This document shows, piece after piece, positions 7,701-17,244 of a DNA stretch of 64,000 bases. A model generated the notes under the pieces. It worked only from the letters and a program-made list of their open reading frames with translations. It was not told the origin of the DNA and ran no database searches. Positions within the stretch are counted from its first letter, which is position 1. Each line of letters begins with the position of its first letter. Origin of the DNA: JBBDYH01 sp040901795 (GTDB taxonomy: Bacteria; Planctomycetota; Planctomycetia; Pirellulales; JALHPA01); the NCBI GenBank assembly GCA_040901795.1, contig JBBDYH010000130.1, positions 19,686-83,685 of the forward strand, written 5' to 3'. Made by a program: the position numbers and the translations under genes.

Positions 7701-10700
7701 GGCACTGGTTCCCTCGCGCAGCTCGTAGCGGGCGTTGCTGGCGTTGAGCGGGAGGTTATTAGCGTCGTTCTTGACCACCCAGGTGGCATAAACCGCGTAG
7801 GTCTTGGTAGTGTCGAGACTGGAGAACGACCATTCCGCATACTCGGTGGCCGAGCCGGCGTCGCGGTGGAGATGATCGCCCGAGTAACCGCTGCTGGTGT
7901 CGCGCGTCCAGTTGGTCGGGGGCGTGGTTTGGTTGTTCTGCTTGCTTTCGGCGGGGGTGCCAACGGGCACGGGGAGCGCGACGGCACTCTGCCGCCCGAG
8001 GCCATCATAGAAGTATTGCGTGGTCCGAGTGAGCGAGGCGGCCACGTCGGTCTGCGTGACATACGTCATCTGGCCCGCCGCGTCGTACTTGTACTGCGTG
8101 ATCGGGCTGGTATAGGTCGATGTAGCGCCGTCTGGATCTGGAGCAGTGATTTTGACCGTGCGGCCCAGCGCGTCGGGTTCATAGACGGTCTCGTTGCCGA
8201 GCGCGTCGATTTGTTTCTTGACTAGACCATGATTGTAGTATTGCGTCTGGTAGACCGGGGCTGTGAGTGGTCCGCCGCTGCCGTCCGGATCGGCCAACGT
8301 GGTGCTGATCAGGCGATTCAGGTCGTCATAAACGCGCGTCGTGGTGTTTCCCAAGGCATCGGAGCTCGCCAGGAGGTTGCCTGCCGCGTCGTATTTGTAC
8401 TTGACCGTCGGCCCGACCTCGACGATGCGCACCGCGTCGGCGCCCACCCAGCCGGTGGAGCTTGGCTTGACCTTGACCTTGTAAGTGGTCGAGCCGGAGA
8501 ACACACCAAGCCGCTCCCAAGCGAAACTCCCTACGATCTCGTCGTTAGGGGCGTAGTTCTCGTCCAGTGCCACGGTTGTGAGCACGGTATTGTTAACGTC
8601 GAGAACCTCATGTGGCGCGTCCGTGGCATTGCCAGGAGTAAAAACAGGCCACGTGATGAAGATCTCATAGTTCTTCGCGGCGTCCAAGCCGCCGAAGTCC
8701 CACTGCGTGTAATCGGGGCTGCCGGTAGCCGGGTCATGGTAGCGGTAGTCGCCGTTATACCCAGCAGACGTAACCCAGTCATTCCACCCGGCCGTCATGG
8801 TAAAGCCGGTGTCCTCATCGTCGATGATGCGCGTGTAGGCCGTCGTGTTGTCCGGCCGAGGCGCGATCTGGTAGATCGGGCGGTTCCTTTGGTCGTACAG
8901 GCTGCGCGTGACGTTGTCCAACGGGTCGATTGTGCGGATGAGGTTGCCAGCCGAATCGTAGGCCCATTCGGTTTCGGGACGCAGCAACGGTCCGGTGTTG
9001 TCCGGATCAGCATCGGTCCGCTTGATCAACCGGTCGAGCGCGTCGAAGGTCAGATCGGTGCGGTGGCCGAGCTCGTCGATGATGGCGTCGCGGTTGCGGA
9101 AGTTGTCGTACTCATATTGGACGTTAGTGGTGGGTGTCGCGCCGTAGTTATTGGTGATCTTCTTGAGGAGCCCTTCATGCGGATCGGTGGTCCAATATTC
9201 GTACTTCGTCACGCGGCCCAGCGCATCGGTTGCAGTATCCAACAAGCCAACATGACTGGCGATGGTCGTGTACGTATAGGTGGTCTTGGCGTCGTCAGTC
9301 TCCGCCACAGTCGAACTGTCCTCGAGGCCGACGATCTCCGTCATGGCGAGGATTTTGCCGCGATTGTTGACGACGAAGTCGCTCTTGAGGCCGATCGTAT
9401 ACTTCGTGACGCGGCCCAGTTCATCGATGTGCTTGGTCGGCAGGCTGTAGTCGGCATTGCCGTATTCCCAAGATTGCTGCGCTAGAACGGTCGTGCTGCC
9501 TGCGGCTCGTTTGGTTTCGGTCAGCCGATTGCCGCGTACGTCGTAGGTGTAGCTGACCTCCAGCGCCAGCAGCGCCCCGCCGCCGTCGGGATCGGCAGTA
9601 GTGACTTTGGTGATCCATCCTTCGGCCGGATCGCGCGCAAACGTCGTCGAGTGGCCGTCGTCGTCGGTGATCTTGGTGATGTGCCCCAGAGCGTTCGCCT
9701 CGAACTTGATGATCTTGCTCCGCTCGTCGGTGAATTGGCCGAACGTGTCCTCCACGGCCTTGAGCGTGCCGGGACTCCCGGATGTACCGCCCAACGGGGC
9801 GCTGTTGTACGGCGTCAGCGTTGACGTGTCGGCCCCTTGCTTGAGCGAGGCAATCGTCTCGTTCGTGCCGCCGGTCCCATAAGTGAATACGCTGGTGCCG
9901 CCCACCGGATCGACTGTCTTGGTGACGAGCCCCGTCGTGCCGCTGTACTCGAAGCTCCACACGGGCGCTGCGAGGGGTCCCGTTGTGTCGGGATCAGGAA
10001 GCGTAATCGACGCAAGCTGGCCCGACGAGATCGACACGCTCGCCGCCCGCGAGTTGCCGCCCACGGTTTCGGTGATGGTGGTGAGCACGCCACCGGAATA
10101 GGTGAAGGTAGTGGTGTCGCCTGTGGGCATGTACTGGATCGACGACAGCTTGCCGCTCGTGTAGCTGAACCGTCGCTCATTGCCCGAGGCGTCAAGGATC
10201 GACTCCAACTTCGCCGAAGTGTTGGTCGTGCCGGTGTCCTTGAACTTCAATTGCGTGCCCCACTTGTCGGTCAAGGTGTAGTACGTATCGGCGCCGTCGG
10301 TTCGGATGAGCGTGTAGAAGAACTGATCGCCCGCCTCCCGCGTTTAAATTGACCCGTTGTAGTCAAATCGCGTCGCCTCGCCGTAACCGGTAATCAAATA
10401 AACCTTGCCGCCGCTGATAGCCGGATTGACGAGCTTCAGCTCGTGAAGGTCCGCAAGGTACCAGCCCTTGCCGAATTCGCTCGCCGATCGATCCGCGTGC
10501 GTATATACTCCGCTGTAGTCAGTAGATCCGGTTGGTGAATACGTGCTGCCGCTGTAGTGATACGTCAAATCGACGCTCCATGCGTAACCGCCGGTGGTAA
10601 GTGGATCATCCAGCACCGGCACGCGAAATAGAACGTCGTCGTTGATGTTGGCGCCCGCGTCGACGCTCCACCAATACGTCTGTGCCGTCTGCCCTTCGAA

Positions 10701-11048
10701 CGAGAACAGGGCACTCACGCTGGTCGGCTTGTTGCCATTGACCGGATGTAGCGTACCGGCGAACTGAACCACGGCGTCGGCCACCGTGCGCGAGTTGTAG
10801 ACGAGGCCGGACTGGTAGAGCGCCAGGTTGCCGTCGAAGCCGTTCACGTCGCCCGGCGCATTGTCGAGCACCACGGAGAACGACCCGGTCGTGTCGGTGT
10901 TGGCCAGTACGATCCGCGGCTCAAACTGCTCGAACGGCATTCGTCCTTCGCGGACGAAGGCACGGCGGGGATCGCGCCGCGCGTCCTTCGATGAGCACTT
11001 TCGACCGGACGGAAGACAATGGCGCCGTAGCGCGCGCAGCAAGTCCAT
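4721..11048 (-). pseudogene. giant RHS/YD-repeat protein, broken by an in-frame stop and a frameshift
   Basis: Start ATG 11048 follows AAAAGGAC. Piece 1 (11048-10344) has an Arg-rich leader and the planctomycete LEPR-like motif FEQFEPRIVLA, then ends at TAA (10346-10344). The same frame continues past that stop with TREAGDQFFYTL into piece 2 (10274-6657). Piece 2 holds many YD repeats and three golvesin-like modules (about 8800-8430, 7905-7520 and 7350-6960, each ending with VEVGP or IEVGS). Near 6720-6735 the frame shifts into piece 3 (to 4721), with more YD repeats, the RHS core (GDHLNTIRDVVD, SEDPIGF, NGTDPDG) and a ~190-residue variable tail ending in a His/Pro-rich stretch (HIDSPPLGWHHWPWR). 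The intact protein would be about 2,100 residues, exported, with a toxin-like tip. Sequencing error at one lesion is possible; two lesions favour real decay. Confidence 0.85.
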
Positions 11049-11543
11049 GGGTGCGTCCTTTTCAGTGGTGGAACCACAGAGCATCGACGAGCGACAATCC
11101 GTTTTTCGATGCAACGCGAGAAGCTGCGCGAAAAAGAACCGATCCGTCACACACTCCGCAACTAAAATTCGGAGCGTAAGCCCCTGTAATCGAAACTACC
11201 CGCGATCGGTGGAGAGGTCAACTGTGGACATCCGCAATTTGGTGGATTCTGCGGATACCTCGGGCCGCGCAAATCGGAGTCGCCTGGTCTGCGCATTCTC
11301 TCGAAGTCGCCATACGCGGGCTGGGGTATTCTGCTCGGTTTTGTATTGGACAGCTCGGAAGCGATTGACGGCGGGCGCGGGATCATGGAAACGGCTGCTG
11401 GAATTGTTGAATCGTTAACGGAGAGCGCCCTGTTGGCGATGTCGGATTCGGGTCGGCTGGCCTTTTACCGTGCCGCGAGCTGGCCGTATATTGGGATGAG
11501 TGCCGGCTCGATTCGCGGGTGACGATGATCTAGAGAGATACCC
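11049..11543. other. intergenic region between divergent genes
   Basis: About 500 bases separate the RHS start from the VOC gene. No open frame with a family match, no clear hairpin and no strong promoter was seen. It presumably holds the promoters of both genes. Confidence 0.4.
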
Positions 11544-11867
11544 ATGTCCACGGTGACCAATTCGCACGACCGCCTCGACGCGATGCACCATGTCGCCATT
11601 GCCGTGGACGACGTCGCCGCCGCAGTGGGCTGGTACCAGGAACACTTCCGCTGCAATGTGGTCTACCAGGATCCGACGTGGGCTTTGCTCCAGTTTTCCA
11701 ACATGCAGCTTGCGCTGGTCGTTCCCAGCCAACATCCGCCGCACATCGCTTTTGAGCATGCGCATGCCGAGCGGTTTGGGCCCTTGAAGGCGCACCGCGA
11801 TGGCACACGAAGCACGTATGTTGCCGATTCGGCAGGAAATCCGGTGGAGATCATAGCCCGGGAGTGA
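11544..11867 (+). CDS. VOC (glyoxalase/bleomycin-resistance fold) family protein
   Basis: This 107-residue single-module protein starts MHHVAIAVDDVAAAVGWYQE, the usual first strand and helix of a VOC half-barrel. Likely metal ligands are His16, His67 and Glu102 (NPVEIIA). It is about the size of a methylmalonyl-CoA-epimerase-like or other one-domain VOC protein, which must dimerise to form an active site. Its substrate is not evident. A run of AGACTGGGAG repeats and then scpB follow on the same strand. Confidence 0.82.
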   Translation: MSTVTNSHDRLDAMHHVAIAVDDVAAAVGWYQEHFRCNVVYQDPTWALLQFSNMQLALVVPSQHPPHIAFEHAHAERFGPLKAHRDGTRSTYVADSAGNPVEIIARE

Positions 11868-11871
11868 GGGC

Positions 11872-11923
11872 AAGACTGGGAGACTGGGAGACTGGGAGAC
11901 TCGGAGACCGGGGGAGGGGAGAC
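11872..11923 (+). repeat. AGACTGGGAG decamer repeat, copy 1
   Basis: About five units of GACTGGGAGA run from the VOC stop to the scpB start. The last purine-rich unit (GGGGGAGGGGAGACG) lies where the scpB ribosome-binding site must be. Relatives are at 46148, 49691 and 54505. Confidence 0.8.
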
Positions 11924-11927
11924 GAAA

Positions 11928-12698
11928 GTGCCTGCGGGACCGGATGACGATAACGGCGCCATTGATCTTGGTATTGAGTCGTTTCAAAACCCTGCCGAAG
12001 ATGAGGGGCTCTCGCTTGACTCGATCAGCCAGGCGTTTGCCGCCATGCTGGCGACCGGCGATGACCCCTACAGATCGCCGACCGACGGTGAGGACGACAC
12101 CTTGCTCGCACAGGCGCAAGCGGCAGTGTCCGTCGGTCGGCTGCCCGACGAGGACAACGTCGCCGTCGATGCCGCCTGCGAAGTGAGTCCGCGGTCGATT
12201 CTGGAGGCCATGCTCTTTGTCGGCACGCCCGATAACCAGCCCTTAACCAGCCAGCAGGTGGCCAGCCTGATGCGCGGCGTGCGGTGCGCGGAGATCGATG
12301 ACCTGGTGACCGATTTGAACCGCCAGTATCGAGCCGAGGCGCGGCCGTATTCCATCGTCGCAGCAGGCGCCGGTTACCGGCTGTCGCTCAACGACGAATT
12401 TGCGTTTGTGCGGGAGCGCCTCTACGGGCGACCCCGGGCGGCGCGTTTGTCGCCTGCGGCGATCGAGGTCTTGGCCATTGTGGCCTATAACGAGCCCGTG
12501 ACCGCCGAGCAGGTAGCTCGAATGCGGGGGACGGCCAGCGGGCCCGTATTGGCTCAGCTCGTACGGCGTGAACTGCTTAGCGTCGAGCGGCGAAGCGATC
12601 GGCCCCATGCCGCGTGCTACGTCACGGCACCGCGGTTTTTGCAATTGTTCGGCTTATCGAGCCTGCAGGATTTGCCGCGCAGCCGCGAAGTCGAGTGA
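11928..12698 (+). CDS. scpB: SMC-Scp complex subunit ScpB
   Basis: ScpB dimers bind the kleisin ScpA and, with SMC, condense and segregate chromosomes. The conserved region is a pair of winged-helix domains from about residue 85 to 240: SILEAMLFVGTPDNQPLT and LSPAAIEVLAIVAYNEPVT, with the signature RRELLSVERRSDRPHAACY. An acidic, poorly conserved N-terminal extension of about 80 residues precedes it. The start is GTG 11928 behind a purine-rich stretch made by the simple repeat. No scpA or smc is in the window. Confidence 0.93.
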   Translation: MPAGPDDDNGAIDLGIESFQNPAEDEGLSLDSISQAFAAMLATGDDPYRSPTDGEDDTLLAQAQAAVSVGRLPDEDNVAVDAACEVSPRSILEAMLFVGTPDNQPLTSQQVASLMRGVRCAEIDDLVTDLNRQYRAEARPYSIVAAGAGYRLSLNDEFAFVRERLYGRPRAARLSPAAIEVLAIVAYNEPVTAEQVARMRGTASGPVLAQLVRRELLSVERRSDRPHAACYVTAPRFLQLFGLSSLQDLPRSREVE

Positions 12699-13048
12699 CT
12701 GTAACACGTTATCGACAAGCGACTTGCGGAATATCTGATGAACTCGTATACGCCGGGACGGAAGGCTGGTAAGATGGAGGTTGCCGGCACGTCGATGCTG
12801 GCTTTGCCGCACGATCCCTAACACTCTTTCTCTGGGTCGGCCGGCGACATACAATGTCCGACCTAAGGCGGGCCCTCAGATTCATGAGAACGTTGGCCGT
12901 TGCACACCGGTCCGCCTCGTAGCGGGTTTTTCGATACCGGCGTGCAACCGTCGTTCGGCCGCTATTTGAGCCTTTGACTGCCCGATAGTTTTCCCTTCGG
13001 GCCACCATCGTGGTAGATCAGCCTGGAAGCTGTTCGTTGAGCTCGCGC
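12699..13048. other. intergenic region scpB-rpe
   Basis: About 350 bases with no gene, repeat family or clear terminator that I can support. It presumably contains the rpe promoter. Confidence 0.4.
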
Positions 13049-13744
13049 ATGTCGGCGCTGCAGCATGCAGGACCGATCGTGCTGCCGTCGCTTCTGCTAT
13101 GCGACTTCGCGCGTCTGGCCGATGAGATCGCGCGATTGGAGCAAGCCGGAGTCCAGGCTTTGCATCTGGACGTCATGGATGGGCATTTCGTGCCGAATCT
13201 CACGTATGGCCCGCCGATCGTCTCGGCGATTCGCTCGTGCACCGATTTGACGCTCGACGTCCACCTGATGATTTCTGACCCCCAGCAGTACGTGGAGGAG
13301 TTTCGGGACGCCGGAGCTGATAGCATTACGGTCCATATTGAGGCCGTCCACGACCCGCGGCCGGTTCTGGAGCGTATTCGAACACTGGGGGCTGGGGCGG
13401 GCCTTGCCTTGAACCCGCCGACGCCTCTTACGGCCGTCGAGCCGTACTTGTCTAACTGCGATCTGCTGTTGGTGATGAGCGTCATGCCGGGCTTCGGCGG
13501 GCAAGCATTCGACCCAGTGGCGCTGGAAAAGCTCCGCGCCCTCGATTCTTTGCCCGCGGCGAAGCATTTGCTTTTGGAAGTGGATGGCGGGGTGAATGAC
13601 GCCACAATTGGCAGTTGCGCCCAGGCGGGTGCAGCGCTGTTTGTGGTTGGTTCCGCGATTTTTCGGCAACCGGATTACCAGCAGGCTGTGATGCGTTTGA
13701 CGCAGCGAGCCGGCGGACGGGCGCCGAGGTCTTTGAAACAATGA
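13049..13744 (+). CDS. rpe: ribulose-phosphate 3-epimerase
   Basis: Interconverts ribulose 5-phosphate and xylulose 5-phosphate in the pentose phosphate and Calvin pathways. It is a TIM barrel with all signatures: PSLLLCDFA, LHLDVMDGHFVPNLTYGP (metal and catalytic residues), DVHLMI, VMSVMPGFGGQAF and the phosphate-binding EVDGGVN..VVGSAIF. The ATG at 13049 fits the family length; GTG 13010 would add 13 unconserved residues. An 18-base gap to the next gene suggests they are co-transcribed. Confidence 0.95.
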   Translation: MSALQHAGPIVLPSLLLCDFARLADEIARLEQAGVQALHLDVMDGHFVPNLTYGPPIVSAIRSCTDLTLDVHLMISDPQQYVEEFRDAGADSITVHIEAVHDPRPVLERIRTLGAGAGLALNPPTPLTAVEPYLSNCDLLLVMSVMPGFGGQAFDPVALEKLRALDSLPAAKHLLLEVDGGVNDATIGSCAQAGAALFVVGSAIFRQPDYQQAVMRLTQRAGGRAPRSLKQ

Positions 13745-13762
13745 GGTTACCCACATCGGTCT

Positions 13763-14386
13763 ATGGTTCAAATTGTGTTGATTCGACCTGGTTCGACAGA
13801 CTACGACTTGCAACGTCGAATTCAGGGCACCTTGGATGTGCCGCTTAGCGACCAGGGTCGCGATGAAGTAGTTCGGGCGTTAGACGATTTGCGGGGCCGT
13901 TCGCTCGCGGCGATTTATTGTGCCCCTTGCGAGGCGGCAATGCAGACGGCCGAGATAATCGGTCAGGCCCTGCAGATTAAGGTTAAACCACTTGAGAACC
14001 TGCGGAACCTCGATCAGGGGTTATGGCAGGGCATGCTAGTCGATGAAGTCAGAGTCAAACAACCCAAGGTTTACCGACAATGGCAGGAGCATCCGGAGAA
14101 TGTCTGCCCGCCTGATGGCGAAATGTTGGCGGAGGCCGCCGGACGGATTGACGAGGCGATCGATAAGCTTGCTAAGAAGCACCGTGCTGGCAATGTGGGC
14201 TTGGTTGTCCCGGAACCGCTCGCGACACTTTTGGCGAATCGGCTTCGTGGGGGCGAATTGGGCGACCTTTGGAAGACCCACAACGGCTGTAACTGCTGCC
14301 AGGAGTTCGAGTTGCAAACGGCCGGGCGGCGAGCTGAGCTGGGTTTTGCCGCCAACGGCCAGACCAGTGAGTCGAACGGAAAATAG
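13763..14386 (+). CDS. histidine-phosphatase-fold protein lacking the catalytic histidines
   Basis: The fold of the phosphoglycerate mutase/histidine phosphatase family is clear along the length (LIRPGSTDYDLQRRIQG, PLSDQGRDE, AAIYCAPCEAAMQTAEII, LRNLDQGLWQG). However, the RHG phospho-acceptor motif reads RPG (Pro9 for His), the second histidine is Pro150 (LVVPEPLA), the usual Arg of the PLxRAxQTA segment is gone, and the acidic LRE position is Asn82. Phosphatase activity is therefore unlikely and a binding or regulatory role is inferred. It is probably co-transcribed with rpe. The gene is intact with normal codon use, so it is a pseudoenzyme rather than a pseudogene. Confidence 0.85.
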   Translation: MVQIVLIRPGSTDYDLQRRIQGTLDVPLSDQGRDEVVRALDDLRGRSLAAIYCAPCEAAMQTAEIIGQALQIKVKPLENLRNLDQGLWQGMLVDEVRVKQPKVYRQWQEHPENVCPPDGEMLAEAAGRIDEAIDKLAKKHRAGNVGLVVPEPLATLLANRLRGGELGDLWKTHNGCNCCQEFELQTAGRRAELGFAANGQTSESNGK

Positions 14387-14578
14387 CCAGAATTGGATGC
14401 GAATCGGTGACGCCTGCCCACGGTTGGGCATCTAAAGGGGTAGGCATGGCGGCGGTCCGAATACGCTGCCGAAACAGAAGACCTCTGGTATCGAGCGGTC
14501 AAAATCGCTTAACTTAGGGCTGTATGCCGCTCTAGTCCGCCCTGACAAGCGCCTTCCTCCAGATTCGCCTTGCCGTTC

Positions 14579-15433
14579 ATGGCCACCGGCAACCTTGAAA
14601 CCGCCGCCAGCACGTCCACTGCCGCCAAACGGCCGAAGCGTGGCGTGCCCGAGGGGCTTTGGCAACAATGTCCCGGCTGCCAGGCGACGATCTTCCGCAA
14701 GGCCGCCGAGCAGCGGCTGAACACCTGCCCTGAGTGCGACTATCACTGGTATGTTTCGGCGGCAGAGCGGATTGCTCAGGTACTCGACGACGGTACGTTC
14801 GAGGAGTGGGATGCGGAATTGATGCCGACCGACCCGTTGGGCTTCGCCGACAAAAAATCTTATGCCGAGCGGCTGGCCGCCGAACAAAAGCGGACCGGGC
14901 TGCGTGATGCGGCCATTACCGGGACCGGAATGATCCGTGCTCGCCGCGTGGCTTTCGGCGTGACGGATTCTGCGTTCATCATGGGTAGCATGGGTTCGGT
15001 CGTCGGCGAACGTCTGGCCCGGCTGGTCGAACGCGCCACCGAGCAAAACTTGCCGCTGATCATCATCAGCGGCTCGGGAGGCGGCGCCCGGATGCACGAG
15101 GGAATCCTTTCGTTGATGCAGATGGCCAAAGTGTCGGCGGCGTTGGCGCGATATCATGCCGCGGGTGGGCTCTTCATCTCGGTGCTCACGAATCCGACGA
15201 TGGGTGGCGTGGCGGCCAGCTTCGCATCGTTGGGTGATCTGGTGTTTGCGGAACCGAAGGCATTGATTGGGTTTGCCGGACCGCGAACGATCAAGGCGAC
15301 GATCCGCATCGAACTGCCCAAAGGCTTCCAGACCAGCGAGTTCTTGCTGGAGCATGGGTTCATCGACCGCATCGTCCGCCGGCATGAATTGAAGAGCGAG
15401 ATTGCGCGGGTGATCGACTACTGCGGGAAGTAA
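14579..15433 (+). CDS. accD: acetyl-CoA carboxylase carboxyltransferase subunit beta
   Basis: With AccA it transfers the carboxyl group from biotin to acetyl-CoA, the first step of fatty acid synthesis. The N-terminal C4 zinc ribbon is visible (CPGCQ near residue 31 and CPECDYH near 50). The crotonase-like core follows with GFADKKSY, SGGGARMHEG, SFASLGDL and GFAGPRTI. The ATG at 14579 is preferred over TTG 14570. No accA neighbour is present, as is common when accA and accD are split. Confidence 0.95.
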   Translation: MATGNLETAASTSTAAKRPKRGVPEGLWQQCPGCQATIFRKAAEQRLNTCPECDYHWYVSAAERIAQVLDDGTFEEWDAELMPTDPLGFADKKSYAERLAAEQKRTGLRDAAITGTGMIRARRVAFGVTDSAFIMGSMGSVVGERLARLVERATEQNLPLIIISGSGGGARMHEGILSLMQMAKVSAALARYHAAGGLFISVLTNPTMGGVAASFASLGDLVFAEPKALIGFAGPRTIKATIRIELPKGFQTSEFLLEHGFIDRIVRRHELKSEIARVIDYCGK

Positions 15434-15475
15434 ACATTTCCGATCCGCCTAGAAATCTCCTCGGAAGGTCACCCT

Positions 15476-15910
15476 GTGCCTTGGCTCCAACGGACTATTC
15501 AGCTTCGCGAGCGGCCCCGCGGCTTTCATCTGATCACGCAGGAGGTCGTCGAGGGACTGCCGGAATTGCGCGAATTCGAGATTGGCCTGCTGCATGCCTT
15601 CATCCAGCACACTTCGGCCTCGATTACCATCAATGAGAATGCCGACCCGGACGTTCCGGCCGATCTGGAATCGTCGCTCAACGCAATTGCACCGGAAGAT
15701 TTTGCGTATCAGCATACAGTCGAGGGGCCGGACGATATGCCGGCCCATGTGAAATCGGTGCTGATCGGCAGTTCGGTCAGTGTGCCGATCCAGCAGGGGC
15801 AACTAGCGCTCGGTACGTGGCAGGGGATTTACCTCTGCGAGCATCGCGATCGTGGCGGCAGGCGGCGGCTCGTGCTGACGCTTCAGGGAGAAAGCCGCGG
15901 CAAACCGTAG
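15476..15910 (+). CDS. YjbQ family protein (UPF0047)
   Basis: 144 residues, the full length of the YjbQ family, which has been linked to weak secondary thiamine-phosphate synthase activity; its real role is uncertain. Diagnostic motifs are HTSASITINENADPDV, an ED..Y.H segment, MPAHVKS.L.G.S and GTWQGIYLCEHRD, with His and Asp/Glu residues likely to bind metal or phosphate. The start is GTG 15476. It follows accD by 42 bases on the same strand. Confidence 0.88.
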   Translation: MPWLQRTIQLRERPRGFHLITQEVVEGLPELREFEIGLLHAFIQHTSASITINENADPDVPADLESSLNAIAPEDFAYQHTVEGPDDMPAHVKSVLIGSSVSVPIQQGQLALGTWQGIYLCEHRDRGGRRRLVLTLQGESRGKP

Positions 15911-15915
15911 CACTG

Positions 15916-16024
15916 GAGGGTGGGAGTCGCCGCGGCGACCCGAAGGACGCGCTGGCCCACCATTTTTTACCACCGAGTGCACAGATCGGTGGGCCGTCGT
16001 CGCTGCGCTCCTAGTCCCACCCTA
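15916..16024. repeat. GGGTGGGA-type palindromic element, copy 2
   Basis: It begins GAGGGTGGGAGTCG and ends CTAGTCCCACCCTAC, with GGCCCACC and GGTGGGCC inside, like 1073-1161. It fills a convergent junction. Its terminal GTAG (minus strand) provides the TAG stop of holB. Confidence 0.75.
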
Positions 16025-17110
16025 CACTTCGACCAATGCTCCGCTGCGGGCAAGCCGGAGATCATCGAGCCACGCTTCCAATAGCGTCGCTTGATTCGCG
16101 TTCCGGTCGATATGACTGAGGGCTTCCAGCGAACGTTCGATGCGTGCGGCCGTGGCCTCAGGATCTTTCTGGCCGCGTTTTAGCGCGGCCGAGACGTGAC
16201 GCTCGGCATCGTCGTCGCCGGCGAATCGATCACCGGTGCGTGGCGCGTCGTCGGCGACCTGCCGGTAGAGCAGCCGGCGGTAAAAGCTAATCGCAAAGCC
16301 GATCAGCAACCTCGCGCGGGCTCTCCGCGGCGGCGCTTCCTTACCGGCGGCATCGACAAATGCCACCACCGAGGGCGCGAGCCGGAAGTTTTCGATCGGC
16401 TCCCCAGCGAGTTTCGCCAGCAGTTCTCCACGGAACCGCCAGAGCTCCGGGTCGGACAGCTCGATGGCCCGCGACAGGCTGCCTTCGCTGAATGCTGCCA
16501 GACGGTTGGCTTCCGCCGCATCAGCGACGAGCTGCTTCTCGACCAGCAACCGGGCCACGGTTTCTTGGCTCAATGGCTCGAAGCGGACAAGCTGCGCGCG
16601 CGACCGGATCGTGGGCAACTGCTTGGTTGCGCTGGTGCCGATCAGAATGATTACTGATCGCGGCGGCGGCTCTTCCAGCGTCTTTAGCAGGCAGTTTGCC
16701 ACGGCCGGCGTGTTGAAGTAATCGGCGTCATCCAGAATCGCGACCTTGCGGTTGCCCATGAATGGCTTGAGCGAGATATCGTAGCACAAGCCTTCGCGCA
16801 TCCGCGTCTCGTCTTCGCCAATCAGCAGTTTGATGGGAATGCTGGACTTTCCCTCGGGTAGTCCCAACACGTACAGGTCCGGATGCGTACCAGCCTCCAC
16901 TTGCACGCAACTGGGACAAATGCCGCAAGGGTCCAAAAGCGCCTCATCGCGCCGCTCGCAGAGAAGCGACTTCGCTAGCGCCAACGCGAACGACCGCTTC
17001 CCCACGCCCGGCGGCCCCACAAACAGAAAAGTGCTCGCCAGCCGCCGGCGTTCGAGCGCCCTGCGGAATCGGGCAACGACCGCGTCATGTCCTTCAATGC
17101 CTTGCCACAT
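16022..17110 (-). CDS. holB: DNA polymerase III subunit delta'
   Basis: Clamp-loader ATPase-fold subunit. It has Walker A GPPGVGKRS, the four-cysteine zinc module CERR..CGICPSC, a Walker B-like VAILDDADYF, EEPPPRS and the sensor region SATKQLPTIRSRAQ. The first 39 residues of the longest frame are unlike the family, so the start is placed at ATG 17110 (MWQGIEGHD). It lies downstream of tmk on the same strand, the classic tmk-holB pairing. The C-terminal third is divergent, as is normal for delta'. The stop codon lies within the palindromic element. Confidence 0.9.
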   Translation of the reverse strand: MWQGIEGHDAVVARFRRALERRRLASTFLFVGPPGVGKRSFALALAKSLLCERRDEALLDPCGICPSCVQVEAGTHPDLYVLGLPEGKSSIPIKLLIGEDETRMREGLCYDISLKPFMGNRKVAILDDADYFNTPAVANCLLKTLEEPPPRSVIILIGTSATKQLPTIRSRAQLVRFEPLSQETVARLLVEKQLVADAAEANRLAAFSEGSLSRAIELSDPELWRFRGELLAKLAGEPIENFRLAPSVVAFVDAAGKEAPPRRARARLLIGFAISFYRRLLYRQVADDAPRTGDRFAGDDDAERHVSAALKRGQKDPEATAARIERSLEALSHIDRNANQATLLEAWLDDLRLARSGALVEV

Positions 17111-17244
17111 GAGTTTAGCAGTCGCCGGAACGGCGACTTTGGAACCTGATCTGAGGTTTAAATACAGAAATGCGGATTGGGGACTGGCTCCCGGCTTCAG
17201 CCGTCGGTCTGTCGGCTTGAACCACAAATGCTGATGGCTGAAAG

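Noticed and set aside
4766..9485. Long plus-strand open frames across the RHS gene (for example 4766-6163 and 8229-9485)
   Set aside because: They are mirror frames of the YD-repeat coding sequence: Val/Arg/Gly-rich, no family, no start signals.
14432..15385. 317-residue minus-strand frame opposite accD
   Set aside because: accD is unmistakable on the other strand; this frame has shadow composition.
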